Both the position numbers and the translations under genes were made by a program. Of a stretch of 64,000 nt of DNA, positions 57,695-64,000 are shown in pieces. The notes under the pieces were generated by a model. The model worked only from the letters and a program-made list of their open reading frames with translations, did no database searches and had not been told where the DNA came from. Position 1 is the stretch's first letter. Each line of letters begins with the position of its first letter. Source of the DNA: Paragorgia papillata (Eukaryota; Cnidaria; Anthozoa; Scleralcyonacea; Coralliidae); NCBI GenBank assembly GCA_035771165.1, contig JAWNZC010000024.1:762001-826000 (forward strand), given 5' to 3'.

Positions 57695-58639
57695 ATGCAA
57701 ATCTGGTTAAAACCGCCAGATTCGTTCCTGGTCGCACTCGTAGGATCGCAGGTTTGGGGTACGAGGTTGAGTTTCAATCTGATATTAAAACAGGCTTGTG
57801 CGAAAACCTATTCTGGACCTTTGACTTTGAGAAGTAAGTTAATTCTATTTTTTTATATATAAAAGACAAAGTTTAATTTTTGTACAAACGTCAAGTCGGT
57901 AATTTCGGGTTTTTTTTAGATTTCTCGATTTAATTCTAAAATTAAGATTTTCGAATGTATAGTTCCCAAAATGTGAAGATTTTTGGTTTCTGGAGCCTGG
58001 CTACCAATCCCTCGTTTACAGACCACAGATGTTTTAAGGCTTTTTAAATTGTAACATCCTATATAAACGTTAAACTTCTAATCCTAACCTAACTCATAAT
58101 GCTTTATTTAACCCTTTCCCGTCGTTGGGTTTCCCTGGGACGAGTAGTAAAATTGTTTGCGTAGTAGAGCCTGTGATTCAGATGCTGCCCAGAAAGCGTT
58201 TATCTCCGTCTGCTATTTAGGGCCTGTTTATATCTGTTTATATGCATGGAGGCGAGTTTGCCGGGGTAAACATACATTCTGTTTATATGAAAGCGAGTTA
58301 CCTGGCAAGTTGTAATATTTGAGATGATTATCATCAACGAAAGTGACCTAAAGCAACGAATATAGAAAATTTATGCCGAGTTACCCGGGGGAAAGTGTTT
58401 ATCCTGCCTTGCCGAGGTCCCGGCTGCCAGTTGTCTCCTATAAACACTGGGAACTCGTCATGCGCCGAATAACTGACTCGGCTGGCCAGTTCGGTAGAAC
58501 AATTTCATTTCCCTGTTTTGAGGATGGTGGTGTTGGTTCACAAAATAGAATACAGCATCAGTATATGAGCTAAAATTAAGGATAGGGCTAAATACTGTAT
58601 GAAATAAATCTTGGCTGGCCCCGCGTTTGTCAGGATAAT

Positions 58640-58806
58640 AATAGAGCGTTTTCATCTGACGTCACGGCGGCCATATTGGTGTACCAAAACAATGAAATGG
58701 CGGCCATATTGGTGTACGGTATGGGAATTAGCTCTTTCTTATTCAAATATTTTGTATTGTTTCACCACCCCAATGGGGCCACCGATCACGTGAGTGAAAA
58801 CGGTCT
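58640..58806. mobile_element. family M MITE, inverted copy
   Basis: Reverse complement of 43001-43163 with very few differences (gcgttttcatctgacgtcac, ggcggccatattggtgtacc, cgatcacgtgagtgaaaacg). Short palindromic ends tagagcgttttca / tgaaaacggtcta. Confidence 0.88.
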
Positions 58807-59963
58807 ATTGACTTGCCATCACGCAGCGCAACAGCAATTTTGGGGCGTTTTTTCCGAGACCTCTTAAAAAACTGAAGCACTTGGGGAGAAGGAGTGTTTG
58901 ATCTGATTTAATTATTAAACACTGAGAAGTATGCTGGACTGAAAATCGAAGCGAAGCCAAATTTGGTGACTGCCTTTTGAAGATTTAAGTAATATACAAA
59001 GTCGTTTTAAAGAAAATAAATAAAAGGATATCGATTAGAGAATAAATGTTTAAAGTGTTTCAATCTTATACGAGTCGGCGTAATATAGATATGCACTCCG
59101 GATGGAGTGAAATATTTTAAGCAATCTTGTCTCCCCCTTTTCAAAAGTGATCGCCATGAACGATCACATGCAAAATAGAGTATACAACAAAAATAAAATT
59201 CTATCGCGGCTCTGATTAAGGTAAAAAACACACTCACTGTGTCGAGACGCCTATGTATATATATATTAAGTCGCGACTTAATTTTCGGCTCCCGTTTAAA
59301 TGGCCCTATTATTAAAAATGTGTGTAAAGCTGAAACGACAAGCTACTGACCCGTAGCATCTGCAACACGCGTCCACACATTTTGATTACTTGGCGAGGCC
59401 GTCTCGTTCATGAACATTGTCATTTGTCACTATAGCAACTGCTGGTGGTGCTATATGAGGAACATGCATGAGAAAAATCCGAACAATTATCACCACTATC
59501 ACGAGCAGCCGTAGTTTCAATCGGCTCGGCTCCAAGCTCAGTTACCGCGGGTTTTTCTGGGTTTAACAATATAGCGTTTGACCATAGGTTTGACACGGTC
59601 AGCCACTCCATTCTATAATACGCGTTTTCACGCCAGTTGTGAAATAATTCAATCGATCGTCTGTCTTTCAATATGGCAGTTGCTATATTGGTGGTGCCAT
59701 GCAAATTTAAAATGCCTGTATATTAAATAAGTATACTTATTTATATATAGGTATAATTTAAATTACTTACGATATTTAGCTAGAATCCAGCAAAATCCTA
59801 TCCGAGCAATTATCACGTGCAGTGGTAGTTTTACTGATCAAATCCTCCAAGGCAAGTATATATATAAAATAATGTTTACAATACGAGTGACCGTGTTGTA
59901 TTGGATTTACAAGCTCGAGCTGAGAGCTTGTATATTCTAATATTCGATACAACACGGACACGA
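58807..59963. other. intergenic, nothing identified
   Basis: No gene or full element; only a small hairpin ccgtgttgtat / atacaacacgg at 59890-59956. Confidence 0.5.
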
Positions 59964-60186
59964 ATACAAGCATCGAGAATTTCAGTTTCCGGCCCAATTA
60001 TGATGCACTATGGGATAGAATCAAGGTGCAAGTGAGCACCAATTAAGTCAGTGCCATTGTTAACAAAGAATATTCATGAGCCACAACAATGGCACTGACT
60101 CAATTAATGCACACTTGCATGACCTTTGATTCTATCTCGTAGTGCATCATAATTGGGCCGGAAACTGAAATTCTTGATGCTTGTAT
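59964..60186. mobile_element. foldback element
   Basis: atacaagcatcgagaatttc at the left and gaaattcttgatgcttgtat at the right; inner ggcccaattatgatgcacta / tagtgcatcataattgggcc and gtcagtgccattgtt / aacaatggcactgac. Confidence 0.88.
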
Positions 60187-60383
60187 ATTGTAAATGGCTT
60201 AAAGTATACTCCGAGTCTGCGGTGTTAGTCTTAGTCTGGATTTCTGGAAAAAGCTCAATTTCACTGTTTGAATGAGAGTTGAGATAACCCTGATATCCGT
60301 GTAGCCGTTAAAAGTCTCTAACTCTTAGTATTTTTTTATTAGTATTTTCTTCTAATTTTATGCCAAATCGCCAAAACTAGATT

Positions 60384-60476
60384 AAGACCCCGTTTACACA
60401 ATTGTCTATATACACCAAGATATGCAAATTGAGTAAAATATTTTAATTTATTAAATTAAACTGATGTGAAACGGGG
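60384..60476. mobile_element. short GACCCCGTTTACAC element
   Basis: gaccccgtttacac at the left and gtgaaacggggcc at the right; same end type as 6505, 61053 and 61905. Confidence 0.6.
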
Positions 60477-60668
60477 CCAACCGCGATCATCTGCATGCAG
60501 TGGTAGTTTCAATATCTGATATCAGAGTTGTACGAAGACCCGTTCTGGATCTCTGAGAAGTAAGTAAATTTCATTTTCGATTTCTGAAGCCTGCATGGCT
60601 ATAGGCTAGCTATAGCGATTCCATTCTTTACAGAGCAGACTGTTTAAAAGGGTAACATCTTCATAAGC

Positions 60669-60915
60669 AGGCAACATTGTGATATACTTGCGTGGCATTA
60701 TGCTTTGTAATACTCTTGTCACGAATATTTCGTACTTCAGTGACGTACCGCGTACGCCGTAGTGTTTATAAAGAACCAGGCAACATTGTGATATATACTT
60801 GCGTGGCATTATGCTGTGTTAATGATAGAGTCATGAATATTTCGTACTTGACGTACGCCGAGGTTTTATAAAGAACGAGGCAACATTGTGATATACTTGC
60901 ATAGCGTGGCATTGA
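60669..60915. repeat. tandem repeat, unit ~100-110 bp
   Basis: gcaacattgtgatatacttg + cgtggcattatgct starts at 60669, 60780 and 60881; the units also share gaatatttcgtactt and tttataaagaac. Confidence 0.85.
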
Positions 60916-61052
60916 TATATAGTCAACTTGCATGTATGTTTTCGGCGAGGTCTTGTAGGGGACATGTTTATTTAGAAAATGTTTAATTTCGTAAGCGCCG
61001 TATATATATACAAGGACGCGTTTTTGCTGCTATTCCTGCCGATAATGTCTCA

Positions 61053-61167
61053 AGGCCCCGTTTACACTAACTGGAGCAAAAATATTCGGATTCACATTGT
61101 TTTTTATTCCCATGAGGATGGAAAACAATGTGAATCTGGATACTTTTGCTCTAGTGTAAATGGGGCC
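61053..61167. mobile_element. 115-bp palindromic MITE, copy 1
   Basis: ggccccgtttacact and agtgtaaatggggcc bound a hairpin with ggattcacattgttttttat and aaaacaatgtgaatctgg arms. Confidence 0.88.
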
Positions 61168-61904
61168 TAAATAGTCAAACAAGAATCAATATATGCATGT
61201 GTCAGTTGTCCACACCCCCTGGTACTTACGTCAAAAGGAAACGTGCACCCAATCAAAACAAAGAATAAAACGATTGACTATCCAAGAAATATATGGAACC
61301 GGTCATTGAATGGTTGAATAAATCTGAGAGATCCTGACTAATAACTCGGAAAATAACTAGTTACAAATTGTTATTATATTTATAGTAAGAAAAAATTGTA
61401 CAATACATGATTTCTTTGTTTTGCCAATTGATATAGGGTCGAATCCAAATGTTGTCGGTTTTATAAACAGCCACTTCCTTTTCTCCGCTGCATGGCGCCT
61501 GGCAGGATAAAAACAGTACTATACAATCTATATAGTCTTGTTTTAGAACTGTTATGATAAAGAGCCATAATATAGAGTATACAGCAATAGATGCATGTAT
61601 GTTAGCTAAAACGACAATAATTTCTGGGAATGTTTGCATGCATGGTGACAAATTGTGATATATAGAAGCGTGAATTTGTGCTAACACCACGTTTAATAAT
61701 TATTGCTATACGGCCGCTTTGGACCTGTTGACTCAAGCCTTCACGTCACAGCAAAAGATCGAAAGTTAAAGAGTAAGAATAGATGATAAACGTGGTGTCG
61801 CCAGAAATTCTCGCCTCTATTAAAACGATAAAGCTAGAATCCTTGATAAATTATGTAAATATCAAACATCACTCTGCATTCTAATTCCAACGTGTATACA
61901 TGTA

Positions 61905-62017
61905 GACCCCGCGTTTACACTAGAGCAAAAGTCATCCGGATTCACATTGTTTTTTATTCCCATGAGGATGAAAAACAATGTGAATCCGGATACTTTTGCT
62001 CTAGTGTAAGCGGGGCC
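61905..62017. mobile_element. 115-bp palindromic MITE, copy 2
   Basis: gaccccgcgtttacactaga and tctagtgtaagcggggcc; the interior is nearly identical to 61053-61167 (ttattcccatgaggatg core). Confidence 0.88.
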
Positions 62018-62069
62018 TTAGAGACATACAGTATATGCAAATTTGGTAAGACCACCTCGTGAAATTAAG

Positions 62070-62512
62070 ATTTGAAATCCGAAGATCAAGCAGTTAATGA
62101 GAAACAGGGATTTCCATAAAAAGCAAGCAATAAAACACGCTTCCCAAACCCATTGGGAAATGTATCCGGCGGAGCGGTTAACATAGAAATGCGTAATACA
62201 AAATCCAAATTCTTTTGCAATAAAATTAGAGATTGTTCGTATTCTAAAGATTGAAAAAAAAGCTGGTCGGTCGTTAATACTCTTTTGGGTAAAAACTTCA
62301 TTAAATCGACCAACGTTAGCGAACTTTTTATCAATGATATGGTAATTTCAGATGATAAACTTATTGCAGAATCTTGTAACGATTATTTTATTAATATTGG
62401 ACCTAAGCTGGCTGCTGAATCCAATAATGAACCAATTGATGATGACTCAATAACTGATGAATGCGCAGGTAGCAATTTTTTGAATGCACGCTTTAATTTT
62501 TCTGAGATAAGA
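62070..62512 (+). pseudogene. LINE ORF2 fragment (between endonuclease and reverse transcriptase)
   Basis: Reads NPKIKQLMRNRDFHKKQAIK, and after two frame breaks KFFCNKIRDCSYSKD, KSWSVVNTLLGKN and ESCNDYFINIGPKLA. This matches the segment before the reverse-transcriptase core of CR1/jockey-type LINEs (the F..YF..IG block). It is cut off at the gataa repeat where the opposite-strand LINE begins. Confidence 0.75.
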
Positions 62513-63170
62513 TAAGATAAGATAAGATTTTATTAACAAAACTTGAATGGAAAATATACAAAGGTAAATTTGAAAAACTCAAGTTAACAATGATATATGA
62601 TAATTTAAAATAAACTACAAATGTTAAAATCTACGGAGAGGCATCCCATGTCCTTATTGAATAAGTATAGGTTAGTGACCGAGGTTAAGGTCACTAACCG
62701 ACTTAGTTTATTCATGACACAGACGATATTTGTCGTTATTTAACAAAAAAATGGTATTCTAGACGTAGTTTTAAAGCGATATAGTAGGTCATTTAATATG
62801 CAAGGTCAATAACCTATTTATTAACCGCGGCACATCAAAGATAATTTATACTGCGACACTTAAAAAGAGGAAAGTACGTTGAAGAATAAATGTTCTCAGT
62901 AGGCAAAAAGTCGTGGATTTTACTTCCATGGTCTAAGATTGACTTAAAGAATTTCCGACACAGAGTCTCTCTTCGTTCGAAAAGTGGATTAATTTTAAGT
63001 TCCAAAAGGCCATCTGCGTAAGAAAAGGAAAGTAAAATTATCTTGACAGCTCTTCGTTGTACTTGTTCAAGTTGATCGCGCAATTTTAATGGGAGGGCGG
63101 ATGCTTGCCAAACCACACAGGCGTGTTCAAGAACTGGGCGGATAAAATAGCAATATACCAAAGGGGGTTG
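62513..63170 (-). pseudogene. LINE 3' fragment, C-terminal reverse transcriptase and tail
   Basis: Minus strand, coding 63161 to 62835: YCYFIRPVLEHACVVWQAS, then QLEQVQRRAVKIIL, the usual end of CR1-like reverse transcriptases (RPVLEYA.PVW...L...IE.VQ.RA.+II). The 3' end at about 62513-62527 is a (TCTTA)n repeat, a typical LINE tail. It is 5'-truncated and appears to have inserted into the plus-strand LINE. Confidence 0.78.
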
Positions 63171-64000
63171 ATATTTTATTGTACTACGTACAAATTGTTA
63201 TAAAAAGAAACTCGGCTTATGTCGGTGAAATACCAACTAATCTGCTGCGTTATTATTGCTCTAAGACGGATATAATATAATGATTAGCAATCCGTTCAGA
63301 AAATAGCCCGTTCGCTGAAATGCGTAACTAGGCGGTTTGCGACAATAAATACGCTGGTTAAACCACATTCGCGGGCCGACTGTCTATATGTTTTTTATCC
63401 TTAGTTTAGGTGTTTTCTCGATTCCAACAAGTTTTCAATCGATCCTAGCTCAAATACATAGTGTGGCAAATACATCGTGAAGCCTAATATCACAGCTGTG
63501 TGTGCGATAAAACGATAAGCCGCGTCTCATTTTGACCAAGAAATTTTTCGTTGCCCGCCTTCAAGATATGACCCAAGAGTTTCGGGATAACGCAAGACGA
63601 TTTTATTCAGCAGTCTGCTGAGGAAAGCTAGTAGTCGGTTGAAGCCGCAGCAAGTGGGTTAACAAATACTATTAAAGAATCATGCTCGGAAAAACATGAG
63701 AAAATTTTCATGATTTTCTTACACTGCTAATGTCAACCGAAAAATTCGGCTGACTCGAGCGGGATTTGAACTTGCACCTTCGGGATGTTGAGCTATCGAG
63801 CCGCACAAGAATTGGAGGCGAGTTTTATCCAACTTAAGTGCACGAGATATTCTCGCGACAACTTAACGCTAATCCTTGAGGACGTGCAGTGTTTCAATTC
63901 TAATACAGAATCATCCTCAGAGAAACATGAGAAAATTTTCATGATTTTCTTACACTTTTTTTCTTACAAGTCAACCGAAAAAATAGGCGAACTTTTTACA
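63171..64000. other. intergenic end of window, direct repeats around a truncated tRNA-like sequence
   Basis: acatgagaaaattttcatga + ttttcttacac occurs at about 63693 and 63926, each followed by gtcaaccgaaaaa. Between them, minus strand 63757-63812, gctcgatagctcaac and gcaagttcaaatcccgctcg look like a tRNA missing its middle. No gene seen. Confidence 0.5.

Overview
The window is animal genomic DNA: AT-rich, gene-poor and packed with transposable-element debris. The genes have spliceosomal introns with GT..AG ends, and nearly all intron and intergenic sequence is short inverted-repeat elements, simple repeats, and SINE or LINE fragments. The organism is most likely a cnidarian, probably an anthozoan (coral or sea anemone). 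The grounds are the combination of ZBED-like hAT elements, a TTAA-flanked element with a Mutator-like DDE transposase, many TTA- and TTAA-flanked miniature elements, a Death-SEFIR Act1-like pair, and a decayed protein family that I associate with cnidarian assemblies. This is inference; nothing in the sequence names a species.

Layout. (1) 380-24565, + strand: fourteen 3' exons of the histone chaperone gene SPT16 (FACT complex), running to the stop codon; the N-terminal exons lie upstream of the window. Together they encode 457 residues, provided one surplus A in the run at 18005-18008 is discounted. As given, that base shifts the frame and stops translation at 18039. The introns hold a series of miniature inverted-repeat elements (several with clear TTA or 8-bp target duplications, some nested), a degraded hAT element, a LINE tail, long microsatellites and minisatellites, and a 1.1-kb foldback. 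(2) 24566-28353: intergenic, with more miniature elements, a tRNA-like sequence and a 5S-rRNA-headed SINE. (3) 28354-38537: a head-to-tail duplication of a roughly 5-kb unit. Each unit carries one single-exon minus-strand gene for a Death + SEFIR protein resembling the IL-17-pathway adaptor Act1/CIKS (TRAF3IP2). Copy 1 lacks about 60 residues of the linker. (4) 38848-38990: a perfect 143-bp palindrome. (5) About 39726-42675: a decayed DNA element with imperfect inverted ends of about 160 bp. (6) 42979-46411: miniature elements. (7) 46412-49241: an apparently intact DNA transposon flanked by TTAA, with an uninterrupted DDE-type transposase ORF. (8) 49893-55857: a complete four-exon gene for ribosomal protein L14 (RPL14), with a TATA-like box, a pyrimidine-rich start region, an ATG-only coding segment in exon 1 and an AATAAA signal. 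(9) 55858-64000: miniature elements, tandem repeats, two broken LINE fragments in opposite orientation and a truncated tRNA-like sequence.

The host genes share no pathway: SPT16 is a chromatin factor, RPL14 a ribosomal protein, and the Act1-like pair probably innate immune adaptors. I found no CRISPR array, no bacterial-type operon and no recognisable virus. The most notable items are the tandem Act1-like pair, the intact TTAA transposon, the SPT16 frameshift, and the nested miniature elements whose insertion order and target sites can be read directly.
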